Of a stretch of DNA of 64,000 bases, positions 12,340-24,206 are shown piece after piece (positions within the stretch are counted from its first letter, which is position 1; every line of letters begins with the position of its first letter). The translations under genes were made by a program, and so were the position numbers. Origin of the DNA: Zeus faber (lineage: Eukaryota > Chordata > Actinopteri > Zeiformes > Zeidae); NCBI GenBank assembly GCA_960531495.1, contig OY482848.1, positions 37,424,320 through 37,488,319 on the forward strand, read 5' to 3'. Under the pieces are notes generated by a model, which was not told the DNA's origin, made no database searches, and saw only the letters and a list, made by a program, of their open reading frames with translations.

Positions 12340-12890
12340 AGTGTGCTCTCAACTGCCCCCCCGTCTGCCCCCAATGCTCTCTCTCTTCCTTCTCCCTAGT
12401 GGATGTTTCACTAGTCTTGAGGTTGGTGACCAAAGCAAAAGACTCCACCTGCTCCCTGGACCCTTTGCCAACAGCGTTGGGGAAAGCCTGCCTTCCTACC
12501 CTGGAAAGGGCAGTGGCCGTCCAGGTCCATCAACATCTGTCCAACTATGAGCTCTATGAACCCCTGCAGTCAGCCTACAGAGCACACCACAGCACAGAGA
12601 CCGCCCTAATCAAGATCACCAATGACCTTCTCCTTGCTGCAGACTCCGGTAACATCAGTATCCTCATCCTAGTGAACCTCTCCACTGCTTTTGACACAGT
12701 TTCCCACACAATCCTCCTCAAACTCCTATCCCACCTCCTTGGCATCACCGGTACAGCTCTCTCATGGTTTCAATCATATCTATCAAACAGAACTCAGTTT
12801 GTCAACATCAACTTCCACTGCTACGCTGATGATACACAGCCTTATCTCAGCACCTCACCATCCACTCTGCTCCCCCCACAGTCTCTGATT
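12340..12890 (+). mobile_element. Rex1/CR1-type LINE, 5' portion of reverse transcriptase
   Basis: The + frame shows reverse-transcriptase landmarks: LDPLPTALGKACLPTL, YEPLQSAYRAHHSTETALI, NLSTAFDTVSHTILL and the catalytic box in CYADDTQPYL. The stretch between QFVNIN and FHCYADD is much shorter than in intact relatives (the GVPQGSVLGP region is missing), so the domain carries an internal deletion. The element is interrupted at about 12890 by an L2-like LINE and resumes at about 14970. Confidence 0.8.
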
Positions 12891-14970
12891 CAAGATTCAA
12901 GATTTTTATTTGTCACATACATATACATACTTTCATACATATTTGCAGTGAAATGTAATGCAACGCACCCGGTGATAGCACAAAATATGTCCTAGGAAAA
13001 AATATAAATTAAAAAATTCTTTCTAAAAGTCGACTGACTCCTAAAAAGTAATACAGTAAGTTGAATACTTATAGAATAAAATAAAAATATATAGAATAAA
13101 ATACAATAAAAATAAAATGAAATAAAATGGAATAGATATAGGGAATATGCCTATGTATATACAGATATGTGCATTAAAGTGGCACGTGAATTAAAGTGGC
13201 ATGTGAATGTGAATAGAGTGAGGTAGTGTTTGGGATAATACAGCACAGTATACAACAGTACGGCGCAGCAATACGGCATCACGAACAACCCTGAACAGTG
13301 ACACAGTATGCGGTACAGTATGCCACATACAGTACAGTAGGTAGTGGAGCCTAGTGCATGGCTCAGTTAGGACCCCTGGTGAGGTCAGCGTTGACAGTTC
13401 TAATGGCTTGCGGGAAAAAACTCTGTCTCAGTCTCTCTGTTCTCGCTGTGTGACTGCGGAGGCGCTTGCCTGACCGCAGCAGCTGGAACAGTCCGTTGTT
13501 GGGGTGATGAGGATCCTTCATGATCCTACGGGCTCTGCTACTACACCTCCTGGTGTATAACTCCTGCAAGGGGGGGAGGGTAGTTCCAGTGGTACGTTCA
13601 GCTGAACGCACCACCCTCTGCAGGGCCCGCCTGTCCTGGGCAGTACAGTTCCCAAACCAGGCAGTGATGTTGCCTGTCAGGATGCTCTCCACTGCTCCAG
13701 AGTAGAAGGACTTGAGGATCCTCACCGAGACCCGGAATTTCCTCAGCTGCCTGAGGTGGTAGAGACGCTGCCTCGCCTTTCTCACCAGAGTGTCTGTGTG
13801 AACAGTCCATGTTAAGTCCTCTGTGATGTGGACTCCCAGATATCTGAAGCTGCTCACCCTGTCGACAGAAGTCCCATTAATCCACAAGGGCACGTGCGTC
13901 CTCGATTGTGATCCACGCGTAAAGTCCACAATCAGCTCCTTGGTTTTGCTGACGTTCAGGTGTAGGCTGTTGTCCTGGCACCAGAGTGACAGGTCAGCCA
14001 CCTCCTCGCGGTAGGCCTTCTCATCGCAGTCGGTGATCAGGGCCACGACCACGGTGTCGTCAGCAAACTTGATGATGGTGTTGGAGCTGGACCTGGCCAC
14101 ACAGTCATGTGTGTACAGGGAGTACAGTAGGGGGCTGAGGACGCAGCCCTGGGGGGGATCCTGTATTCAGGGTGAGGGAGCTTGACATGTACTTCCCCAC
14201 CCTGACCACCTGGGGGCGGGCTGTGAGGAAGTCCAGGATCCAGGCGCACAGCGGAGAATTCAGTCCGAGCTCCATCAGCTTGACAGCCAGTCTGGTGGGG
14301 ACTATGGTGTTGAAAGCTGAACTATAATCGATGAACAGCATTCTCACATAGGCCCCCTTCTGGCCATCCAGGTGCGTGAGCGTGGTGTGCAGTACCTGGG
14401 AGACCGCGTCATCCGTGGATCTGTTTTGCCGGTACGCGAACTGCAACGGGTCCAAGGTGCGGGGAAGGGAGGCGCAGATGAAATCCTTAATCAGCCTCTC
14501 GAAACACTTCATGACCACCGAGGTGAGGGCCACCGGACGGTAGTCATTCAGGCAGGTTGGAGAGGCGATCTTCGGGACAGGAACGACGGTGGACCTCTTG
14601 AAGCAGGACGGGACCACTGATTCAGCCAGGGAGATGTTGAATATTGTAGTGAACACCGGAGCTAGCTGGTTAGCACAGGTCTTCAGTACTCGTCCAGATA
14701 TGCCGTCTGGGCCCAGCTTTCCTGGTGTTCACCCGCATCAAAGCCCTCCTGACCTCGTGCACGGACACTGAGAGTGCGCGCTCATCCCCAGCGGTGTAAC
14801 TCCAATTAGCCGGCGAGCTAGCGGTGTTGCTGCCAGACTCAAACCGCGCATAAAAGGAGTTCAGTTGGTTGGCTAGGGAGGCGTCCACACTCATGGCTGG
14901 GGGGGAGCTGCTCTTGTCATTTGTAATAGTCCGCAGCCCCTGCCCCAAGCGTCTTGTGTCCCCTGCTCCA
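12890..14970 (-). mobile_element. L2-like LINE inserted inside the Rex1-type LINE
   Basis: Minus-strand non-LTR retrotransposon, truncated at its 5' end (14970 side) and ending in the ATTCAAGATTCAAGATT terminal repeat at about 12890. It separates two colinear pieces of a + strand LINE, so it is the younger insertion. It encodes the C-terminal half of the reverse-transcriptase ORF and a 3' UTR. Confidence 0.88.
13363..14948 (-). pseudogene. L2-like LINE reverse transcriptase, frameshifted
   Basis: Three frames make up one polyprotein reading from 14948 to 13363. The first holds the post-endonuclease linker (LNSFYARFES), the second the palm ([49 protein letters not shown]), and the third the catalytic FADDT box, the thumb (FRYLGVHITEDLTW) and the C-terminus ending LTRGPN. 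Frame changes occur near 14700 and 14110-14160. The FADD acids remain but the ORF cannot be translated through. Confidence 0.88.
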
Positions 14971-14974
14971 TCTG

Positions 14975-15630
14975 GTCAACTGCCTCCATGTCATAAAAAC
15001 CTGGATGACAACAAACCTACTCCAACTCAACAGCAAAATGTCAGAGCTCATGGTTGTGGCCCCAAAGTCGCTGCTCCGGAAGGTTGGAGACTCCTCCTCG
15101 TCGGCGGTTGTTCCATTAAAACATCTCCCGAGGTCGGCAACCTGGGTGTTATCCTGGACTCCACCCTCTCAGATCCATCGCCAAGTCGCCTTCTATCACC
15201 TCAAAAACATCTCCCATCTCCGTCCCTCACTCTTCATCACCTCCCGGTTGGACGACTGTAACAGAGTCTTGTCCGGGGTTTCCAGCAAAGCCCTGGACAG
15301 GCTCCAGTATGTGCAGAACTCAGCTGCCAGGGTTCACCCACACCAAGCCCTGGCAGCACATCACCCCCACCCTCATCCACCTCCACTGGCTCCCTGTCAA
15401 GTTCCGCATCTCCTACAAACTCCTCCTCCTCACATACAAATCCCTTCATGCACTCGCCCCCCAATACCTGTCCGACCTCCTCTACCAGCACAAACATGGG
15501 TCTTCTGTCCATCCCCCGTACCAGATTATGAACGTTCAGGGACAGAGCTTTCAGCGTGGCAGCTCCCACCCTCTGGAACTCTCCCACCTGCCACGGCCCA
15601 CCTGAGTGGTGTTTTCAGGGTCCTCTGACA
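14975..15630 (+). mobile_element. Rex1/CR1-type LINE, 3' portion (continuation)
   Basis: Resumes the + strand LINE of 12340-12890 with IKTWMTTNLLQLNSKMSEL, VAFYHLKNISHLRPSL, TSRLDDCNRVLSG, LDRLQYVQNSAAR and WQHITPTLIHLHWLPVKFRI spread over two frames. The order and spacing match the thumb and C-terminal part of Rex1-like reverse transcriptases. Confidence 0.82.
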
Positions 15631-15924
15631 CAGAGACACGGACGGTGGGGTTGAAGAAACAACAGTTTATTGTTGAGATTTGGCTAGGTGGAACAAGCCC
15701 GTAGCAGACGGACACATGTAATGACAAGGGCTCCTCTCCTGTGTGTGTGGGGATGGGGGTATTACCTGTTGCTCAGTGGTTACTGACAAGCAACAGGTGA
15801 ACAGCCACACTGATCCTGGGTCCAATCAACCAGTGCATTTGTCTTAAAATGCTACTTTTAAACGGTCTTCCTCCACTTTCAGTCTGCGTTTCTGAATCTG
15901 TGTACCCCACATACATCAAGCAAT

Positions 15925-16695
15925 TCACATGTGCTTTATTCTCCCCACACCACAGAGTGCAGTGTTATAGTGGGCGACTAGGCTGTCCGGCAAGATGTCA
16001 AGGGCCATGTGGGTCGCAAGCAGATCCGATAGAGCTGGTGCACCCACTGACTTAATATTCCTGAAGGAGATCGTATGACCAGGGTACTGCATGGGCAGGG
16101 GGACAGGGACGCTGAAGAAGACGGTGTGATGGTCCGATACTGCCAGGTCCAGGCACTGCAGATGGGAGGGGGGGGGGGTACTGGTAGAGCAGACTAGGTC
16201 CAAAGTGTGAACTTTAACGTGGGTGGGGCCTTGGACATGCTGCATGATGTTAAAACGGTCCAACAGTGACAGGAATTCAGCAGCGAAACTGCAACTGGAG
16301 GAGTCCACGTGGATATTGAAGTCACCCAGCAGGAGGGTAGATGGAGACTTGGAGCACACAGAGGACAATAGCTCTGTAAGCTCAGACATGAATGTGGTGG
16401 AGGCCTTGGGGAGCGATATATGACGACAATCTGGAGTTAAGGAGACCCAGAGAGTGAAAATCAAATACACTCAAAAGATGTTATATTGAGTGGGTATTGG
16501 GTGTGGGGATTTCCTTGACCGGAATGTCAGCTCGGTGGATGACAGCCAGCCCGCTGCCATGGCCTACGGAGCGGGGTTTCCGAAGGTACACATATCCTGG
16601 GGGAGTGGCTTGGTTGAGGATTACAAAGTCCTGCCGATTTCGCATGTCTCAGTCAGACATAGAAAATCAAGTTCTCTGTCAGTGATATGTCATGG
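15925..16695 (-). mobile_element. LINE endonuclease-domain relic (Rex1/CR1-type)
   Basis: The minus strand encodes an apurinic-type endonuclease fragment: PPGYVYLRKPRS and GSGLAVIHRADIPVKE near 16590-16510 in one frame, then LLLGDFNIHVD, THVKVHTLDLV and the SDHHTVFF catalytic His motif in the frame 16470-15925. Frameshifts and stops are present. It is a separate copy from the 12.3-15.6 kb element and opposite in orientation. Confidence 0.78.
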
Positions 16696-16859
16696 ATAAG
16701 TAGTGCTTTATTATTTAAGGAACAGGTGTTGAGCAGCATTAAGGAAACTGTAGAGACTCAGGCAGGATGGGAGAAGTGATACTGTCAGCACAGACCAAGG
16801 GCTTCATACAGCTGGTGTGCACGTGATGTTTGTTGTGATAAGGTGGACGTGCAACACGG

Positions 16860-16936
16860 AACTGCGCTGAGAAGAACAATCTTTAATCGTCACACACACA
16901 CACACACACACAGACGCTTTGGATGGTGGCCGGTTA
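16860..16936 (-). mobile_element. SINE tail fragment interrupting the left palindrome arm end
   Basis: A CA repeat and the CTTTGGATGGTGGCCGGT stretch match the 3' part of the tRNA-derived SINE copies elsewhere in the window. It abuts the outer end of the left arm at 16937, where the right arm instead continues into ERV-related sequence. Confidence 0.65.
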
Positions 16937-19075
16937 GATGTCGTTTTATAACTACGCCCCTAGTTCTGTGATTCAAATGTTGTCCTGCGACTATGCCCCT
17001 AATTTTGTGTTTTGTCCCTCATTCAATAATACATGATGTGTGTTCATTTAAAAGATACTGTGAAGTCACAGTTTGGCACTTTCACAGTTTACAGTATTAT
17101 TGTGCAAGATAGCTATATCAGAGCAGGCATGCACAGCTGGAGTTGTTTTTCACTACCATGAAGGTCTCTTTTACAGAGGAACAGAGAAGCACTGTCTGAA
17201 GTAGATCAGCAGTAACTGGAAAGAGAAAGGAGTGTTCTGGAGGTGTCAAAACTTCTGCACCTGGCTTTAATTAAGCAACCCAAAGTACTGGTGTGTGTGA
17301 ACATCATATTGTCAAACACCTTAAATAAGATGCAAAAATTATAATTAAAGATATGTTGTGTGAGCATGATGACTAACACATCCTATATATACAGGGTAAT
17401 TATGATTTGAATCAAATATTGTGTTCTGGGTGTGGTGTGGGTGTAAGTGCAGTGCAGGAGCAGCTGTTATTTCAGTCCCGGCGTAGGACTGTTCCAGGGG
17501 TGGGCGATCAGAAGGACAATGGCAATGGTGATGAGGAAGGTGATCATACAGACATGACTGAACTTCTGTTGGCTGGGCTTCATTGTTGGAGTCAGAGGTT
17601 ACTGGCACTTGACTACCGTCGGTTGGGAGCGTGACTTCAATACACGTCCGATGACTCTCTGACATCACCGTCTATTTGGTCTGCTGGATGGTTGGGGACT
17701 TTCTTGCAATGAGATGTGTGCAACCATGTTGGTTGTTCTGCTATCTTAACATCTACTGTGTGGGTGAGGAGGATTTGGAACAGGCCCGGGAATCAGGCCG
17801 AGTTCCATCTCTTTCTCCAGAAGTCACAGATTTCTACCTGGCCAGGTGGTAGGAGGTCGTACCGGGTCCTTCAAGTGGGATGGTAGGTTTGCTTTGACCT
17901 GCTGTATGGACTTCAACACTTGGGTGGAAGACACACAGTTTGACAATGTGATGTAATCCATAACATTTCTTGTGGGTAATTAGTAACCCCACATGAAAAG
18001 AACATTACATGTTATACTTAACCAGCAGTCAAAGTCTAGTACATCAGTGAAACCAGCAGAGGGAGCCAAAGGCTAGTACATCAGGAAAACCAGCAGAGTG
18101 AGCCAAAGTCTAGTGCATCTTAGGACCAGGAGAGGGTGCCAAAGCCTTCCACAGACGGGAAGACTAAATGCAGCTGCATTTTTCAAGGTTGCATGCCCTT
18201 GTACGGCACAGCCGAGAGATGTAGTCAGCTGTCTCGTGATAAAGGGAAAGCTGGATGGAAAAGCACAGAAACGCCATCTTCCAAGAAAGGAGAGGACGTT
18301 CAGCTATGAAGGTTGCGATTGGCTGTCTGAAAAGTGACATCAGAACACATGATGACAAGACTACAACTGCGATTGGCTCAAACGGGATTTTTAGTAATTC
18401 ATGACACCGAAAGGGGCAGAACATGTAAATGAGCAAGCTTCTCTACGTCTATTTGGCTCTCTGGTATACAAATAAACTTTTTTGCATCAGACTCTGTCTG
18501 TTCCACTGTTTTTTCTTCTAGGTTTTTGAGGCCAGAGAATATAGAAACCAGTGTTTTTCTTCTATGTTTTTGAAATCAGAATGAGGTAGAAAACGTCTTG
18601 CAGAGATCCTGATTCTTTTACTGGCCCAAGATCTGGACCTTTGTTTAACCATGACGCTTTGACAGAGGGAGACAGACCTAATCACATTGGTCTCCCTCTC
18701 ATCACCTCATGCAGGGAGTGTCTCCTCACACCATGTAATCATCCTGGCATTCCCATCATTACTAGTGGCAGGTGTCAATTTTTTTGACACAGGAACATTT
18801 CATTCCATCTAGAAAACATGTAAATTATCACCAAACAATATTATTTAACCACAACAGGGGTACAGCTGGTAAAGTCCATCATGAGGTGTTTGAAGGGAGC
18901 ACTTGGAGCAGGAGGGGAAGATCTGGCGGTCATAACACCTCTCCCTGCGTTGCTCTGAGCACAAATAACACATATTTTTTCAGAAATCTTCTGCAAATAC
19001 TGGGAATCCTGTGATCCGGTCATCTTTACTTCCTTCTCTAACCACACCCCCTTTTGACACATGCTCCTTACCATC
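16937..19075 (-). mobile_element. Endogenous retrovirus relic in left arm
   Basis: Minus-strand counterpart of the right-arm ERV block. It keeps the region upstream of the integrase core (ICVICAQSNAGRG near 18960) and the post-integrase region (17900-17340), with a short hydrophobic frame near 17570 that may be an envelope leader. The integrase core block of about 225-250 bp present at 26231-26478 is absent here. All frames are broken. Confidence 0.65.
17965..18645 (+). mobile_element. Candidate solo-LTR insertion within ERV relic (left arm)
   Basis: About 650 bp present in both arms but missing from the related block at 8290-8350, where flanking sequences are nearly continuous. It starts near TGTGGGTAATTAG and contains GGTATACAAATAAACTTTT followed by GCATCAGACTCTGTCTGTT, an arrangement like a poly(A) signal and R/U5 boundary. 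Terminal repeats and a target duplication were not firmly defined, so this is tentative. The right-arm copy is about 26593-27273. Confidence 0.35.
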
Positions 19076-19099
19076 AGTCAAACCAGCAAAGAAATGAAA

Positions 19100-20200
19100 A
19101 AGCCGACAGGGGAGATGTTGTTTCCCATGCGGGCGATGCCAAATGCCTGTCACAATAACTGTAGGAGACATTTATTATATTTGTATTTGAATAATATAGT
19201 TCATATTATTATTTAGAATATTATTATTTCTATACATCATTAATTGTTTTGCATCTGTATCATTGTTTCTATATAATTAATCATTATTTATGATAGGCAG
19301 TTGGTGCTATAGTCAGTAATTGTAAAATTATTAAGTTCTGGGATAATCAGGTGTGTGTGTGCATGAGGTTCGTGGGGGGGGGGGGGGGGTTAAGGAGAGA
19401 GAGGCATTGGGCAAGGAGCAAGGACTGCTGATAAATAATAATGATAATTATTATAATTATAAACTATTTAGCACTTTCAAAACAGTTACAAAGTGCAGAG
19501 GTTTAAACTCCAGGCCCCAGCCTGCCAGGACACCACCTACCCCTGTGTGTGTGTGTTAAAGTGCCTCTATTTTCCTTTGATCTTCAGGTTCAGGGCGAAC
19601 ATGAAGCGATATGTGCTGTACCTGCTTATTTGACGCTGCTTGACCTGATGTACCTGCCAAACTGGCCCCTGTCAGTTGCCATAGTGGCATCTTCAGTAGC
19701 ACCCAATGCACTGTCACACCATGACAGATGATTATAACCACATCATGGTGGTTTCATGAGACACTGACTAGAAGGGCTAGATTTTGTATGTACAATAAAG
19801 ACGTAACAATAAAGCAAACCATGAAATTCACCTAAAGATAAACAATGAACAGCAAAGATTGATAGTGAAAAAATAAACCTAAAGATTAGCATTAAATATG
19901 AACTTATAAATTATAAAAACACGAAAATAACCCAAAGGTTTACACCCTAACCCCAGGCAGTAAACAAGAGAAAATTTGGCATTGTTCTGTAACCTAGAAA
20001 TCGTACACAATGACCTAAAAATGAACAACAAACAGTTAACCAGAAAAATAAACCTAAAGTGGGCAGTTCACAATAAGAACATTTCATTGACCTTGATCTT
20101 TTATATTTCTTAATTTTACATGAACAAGCAAGCAAACAACACATTTCATTCAGCATTACCCCTGACCATTGACCCCTGACTTCCTTTAAAATAATCTACT
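19100..20200. other. Arm sequence without a recognised gene
   Basis: AT-rich, with a poly-G run at about 19374-19389 and short TG runs. The mirror in the right arm is about 24813-25913. Short open frames here are identical between arms but resemble nothing recognised. Confidence 0.5.
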
Positions 20201-20686
20201 GTTCCTGCTTTTGCTGTATCTTGTATGGTCACAATAAGCCTTAATTCAAAGTGTTCTCTCTTCTTCCAATCCAATTCAATTCAAATTTGCTTTATTGGCA
20301 TGGCAATTCTGACATTAAGTAAATTATGAAATGAATCAATAAATTAAAAAAACGGCGACTCATAGGTAGAATATTTGATGTGAAAACCATGGCCCTTACA
20401 AAATGGCCGTATGTTGTAATCGTCTTATTGTCTGTGTTGAGATGTGCTTGTGTTCAACCCGCTAGGCAGCTTTACTACTTGAACTTGAATTACCTAACCT
20501 CTGGCCTTGTGTATATACAGTTTGTAAAGTGAAGAAAAGCACCGGGCCAGTCAGATCAGATACGCAATTTGTCAAAGCTCCAAAACGTCAACTTTAAGCA
20601 CTCTTCACCTATGACCTGAATTCACGCACCCCATTCCAAAGGACTCCACCCTCAACCAAACAGGTTAGGGTGGGGTCAGGATGTGT

Positions 20687-20696
20687 TATAAAAAAG
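20687..20696 (+). promoter_or_regulatory. TATA box of left S100-like gene
   Basis: TATAAAAAAG lies about 110 bp before the start codon, with a GGGTGGGG element just upstream at about 20667-20676. It predicts transcription start near 20717 and a short 5' UTR. The right-arm mirror is at 24317-24326. Confidence 0.65.
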
Positions 20697-20806
20697 GGTT
20701 TTCGTCCTTCCATGACTGTATCTCCACCTGCTGCATCCGTGCCTCCCTGCCTCCAGTTTCCTTCATCCACACCGTTTGGACAAGCCACCTTCAACTGCCA
20801 GCAACC

Positions 20807-21205
20807 ATGGCAGGAATAAAGTCTATTATCCTTAAGAAGATTTTTGATGCCGCCGCCAGTCTGGATGGAGACAGCGCAACCATAAGCAAGGCTGAGCTGA
20901 AGACCCTTCTGGGAAAGTGGATGACTCAGAATAATGTACCGGTAGGTTTATTTCATCCCACCATGAAATGTGATTTCGCTGAAAGAGATCAGTGTTGCTG
21001 TTTGGTTGAAAATATGCTACTACTACTACTACTACTACTACGAGTAATCATCATATTTATTTCCTCCCTGTAGGAGAAAAAGAGAGACGAAATTCTGGAG
21101 AAGGCTCTGATAGGACTGGACACAGACTCCAAAATGACCTTCGCTGAGTTTACCGACTTTGCAGAGTCACTCGCTCCGCAGATGAAGGGACAATGTGTTT
21201 GCTGA
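20807..21205 (+). CDS. S100-like small EF-hand protein, left copy (two exons)
   Basis: Exons 20807-20941 and 21074-21205, with donor GT at 20942 and acceptor AG at 21072-21073, phase 0, give an 88-residue protein. Exon 1 encodes a first helix (MAGIKSIILKKIFDAAAS) and an S100-type loop and helix (LDGDSATISKAELKTLLG). Exon 2 encodes the second helix-loop-helix (ILEKALIGLDTDSKMTFAEF) and a tail ending CVC. The one-EF-hand-per-exon layout and size fit the S100 family. The second loop, LDTDSKMTFAEF, is about two residues shorter than the canonical 12-residue calcium loop, so calcium binding there is doubtful. A TATA box, Kozak-like ACCATGG start and AATAAA at 21267-21272 support a real gene. It could be an ictacalcin-like fish S100; the subtype is not assigned. 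Confidence 0.85.
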
Positions 21206-21266
21206 CCACACCCTCATACAAGCTCATCCATGTTAGTCGACTGAGTAAATGGAACATATAAAACAA

Positions 21267-21272
21267 AATAAA
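21267..21272 (+). terminator. Polyadenylation signal of left S100-like gene
   Basis: AATAAA 62 bp after the stop codon. The mirror is at 23741-23746 on the minus strand. Confidence 0.7.
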
Positions 21273-21539
21273 GAATTTCCCTCAACGAACTGCTCTGGCA
21301 TTTAATGTGAAGTGTTGTGTTAAGTCCAAGTGCCTTGTCTGTTCAAGTGACTTCTCCTTTAGAATATGTAAATATGCAAAGGAAACGGTAGATATATCCC
21401 ATATATGTGTATGTTTTCGGATCATTTCAACACAGAGAGCCAAACAAACTAATGGAACACCTTTACTCTGGCTACAGCAAGCACCATTCTGTTCAAGATG
21501 TGCAATGCAATTGAAGTTGAAGAGGCAAAATTCTATTCA

Positions 21540-21897
21540 AGAAGAAGAAGAATCTTTAATTATCACACAACACACCACACTAAAACACACACTCACACTC
21601 ACACACATGCACATGCTTTGGATGGTGGCCAGTGAAATGAGGCCTCTGCATTTAACCATCCTGACTTGTGCTTCCTCCGGGGGGACAGCCAGGAGCAGTG
21701 GGCAGCATTCGTCGACGCGCCCGGGGACCTAGGGACGAGTGTCCATCGCTGGTCAAATGATGTTTGTTGTGCATGTTTTGGGTGGGGGTCCTTACTCACA
21801 TTAGGTGGAGGAAACTTCATGTGAGCAAGGGGAGAACACGCAAACTCCACATAGAAAGGCTCCTATATGGGAGATACCCACCGAGCACGGTGCCAAC
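21540..21897 (-). mobile_element. SINE body (left arm), head missing
   Basis: The minus strand reads the SINE body (GTGGAGTTTGCGTGTTCTCC) and ends at a TAATTAAAGATTCTTCTTC tail near 21540. The tRNA-like head found at 30076-30150 is missing. The mirror copy lies at 23116-23473. Confidence 0.75.
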
Positions 21898-22126
21898 AGC
21901 GCCGAAGTGCAGTTCCAGACAATTATTAGTACCTGGGAAAGTCATACATTTGATGTAGCTGAAGGAACGCAAGTTGTTATTAGTCAGTTCATTTAAGTTT
22001 AATTTAAGTCTTTTTGCTGCTTTCCTAAAGTTCCTTCTATGCTTACTTAAGTTCACTACAAATACTCCTCTCAATCTTTGGATGTTTTCATGTTCAGCTG
22101 TGCCTATCTGTCTGGATGTTATTTAA

Positions 22127-22612
<486 letters not shown>

Positions 22613-22858
22613 GGCGGTGGGTCAGTGATGGTCTGGGGAGGCATATCCTTGGAGGGACGCACAGACAGGATGCTCTGTGTAAGTAGCTGGGGCGTTATAA
22701 GAGTCTGAGTGATTTACTAACATCCAGACAGATAGGCGCAGCTGAACATGAAAACATCCAAAGATCGAGAGGAGTATTTGTAGTGAACTTAAGTAAGCAT
22801 AGAAGGAACTTTAGGAAAGCAGCAAAAAGACTTAAATTAAACTTAAATGAACCGACTA

Positions 22859-23034
22859 AGAAGCAGCGACATAAACGCCAGCGTCCTCTCAGACCGGAAG
22901 GTGTTGTGCTTTTACTCCACACAAACACAACAAGATTCAAGATTCAAGCATCCTGACTTGTGCAACATTGTTGTGCTTTCGGATATCTTAAAATGTTAGG
23001 GTCCCCCCTGCTAGCCTCAATGGCGTCATTATGC
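22859..23034. other. Right-arm-specific 176 bp segment
   Basis: Sequence with no partner in the left arm. It includes an AACAAGATTCAAGATTCAAG string like the L2 tail and a GTTGTGCTTT word at both ends (22903 and 22971 regions). Either a small insertion in the right arm or a deletion in the left. Confidence 0.6.
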
Positions 23035-23807
23035 AACAACTTGCGTTCCTTCAGCTACATCAAACGTATGACTTTCCCAGGTACTAATAATTGTCTGGAA
23101 CTGCACTTTGGCGCTGTTGGCACCGTGCTCCGGTGGGTTATCTCCCAAATAGGAGCCTTTCTGTGTGGAGTTTGCGTGTTCTCCCCGTGCTCACATGGGG
23201 TTTCCTCCACCTAACGTGAGTAAGGACCCCCACCCAAAACATGCACAACACATCATTTGACCAGCGATGGACACTCATCACCAGGTACCCTGGCGCGTCG
23301 ACGAATGCTGCCCACTGCTCCTGGCTGTCCCCCCGGAGGAAGCACAAGTCAGGATGGTTAAATGCAGAGGCCTCATTTCACTGGCCACCATCCAAAGCAT
23401 GTGCATGTGTGTGAGTGTGAGTGTGTGTTTTAGTGTGGTGTGTTGTGTGATAATTAAAGATTCTTCTTCTTCTTGAATAGAATTTTGCCTCTTCAACTTC
23501 AATTGCATTGCACATCTTGAACAGAATGGTGCTTGCTGTAGCCAGAGTAAAGGTGTTCCATTAGTTTGTTTGGCTCTCTGTGTTGAAATGATCCGAAAAC
23601 ATACACATATATGGGATATATCTACCGTTTCCTTTGCATATTTACATATTCTAAAGGAGAAGTCACTTGAACAGACAAGGCACTTGGACTTAACACAACA
23701 CTTCACATTAAATGCCAGAGCAGTTCGTTGAGGGAAATTCTTTATTTTGTTTTATATGTTCCATTTACTCAGTCGACTAACATGGATGAGCTTGTATGAG
23801 GGTGTGG

Positions 23808-24206
23808 TCAGCAAACACATTGTCCCTTCATCTGCGGAGCGAGTGACTCTGCAAAGTCGGTAAACTCAGCGAAGGTCATTTTGGAGTCTGTGTCCAGTCC
23901 TATCAGAGCCTTCTCCAGAATTTCGTCTCTCTTTTTCTCCTACAGGGAGGAAATAAATATGATGATTACTCGTAGTAGTAGTAGTAGTAGTAGTAGCATA
24001 TTTTCAACCAAACAGCAACACTGATCTCTTTCAGCGAAATCACATTTCATGGTGGGATGAAATAAACCTACCGGTACATTATTCTGAGTCATCCACTTTC
24101 CCAGAAGGGTCTTCAGCTCAGCCTTGCTTATGGTTGCGCTGTCTCCATCCAGACTGGCGGCGGCATCAAAAATCTTCTTAAGGATAATAGACTTTATTCC
24201 TGCCAT
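23808..24206 (-). CDS. S100-like small EF-hand protein, right copy (two exons)
   Basis: Mirror of the left gene: exons 24206-24072 and 23939-23808, phase-0 intron with GT at 24071-24070 and AG at 23941-23940, stop TGA at 23810-23808. The 88-residue product is identical to the left copy in every residue I can read, including the shortened second EF loop and the CVC end. The TATA box (24326-24317) and AATAAA (23746-23741) are also conserved. The two copies are divergently arranged around the palindrome centre. Nothing shows which copy is ancestral. Confidence 0.85.

Noticed and set aside
20681-21073. 130-codon frame starting MCYKKGFSSF
   Set aside because: It is the S100-like exon read through from the 5' region and into the intron; the ATG at 20807 with GT-AG splicing explains the locus better.
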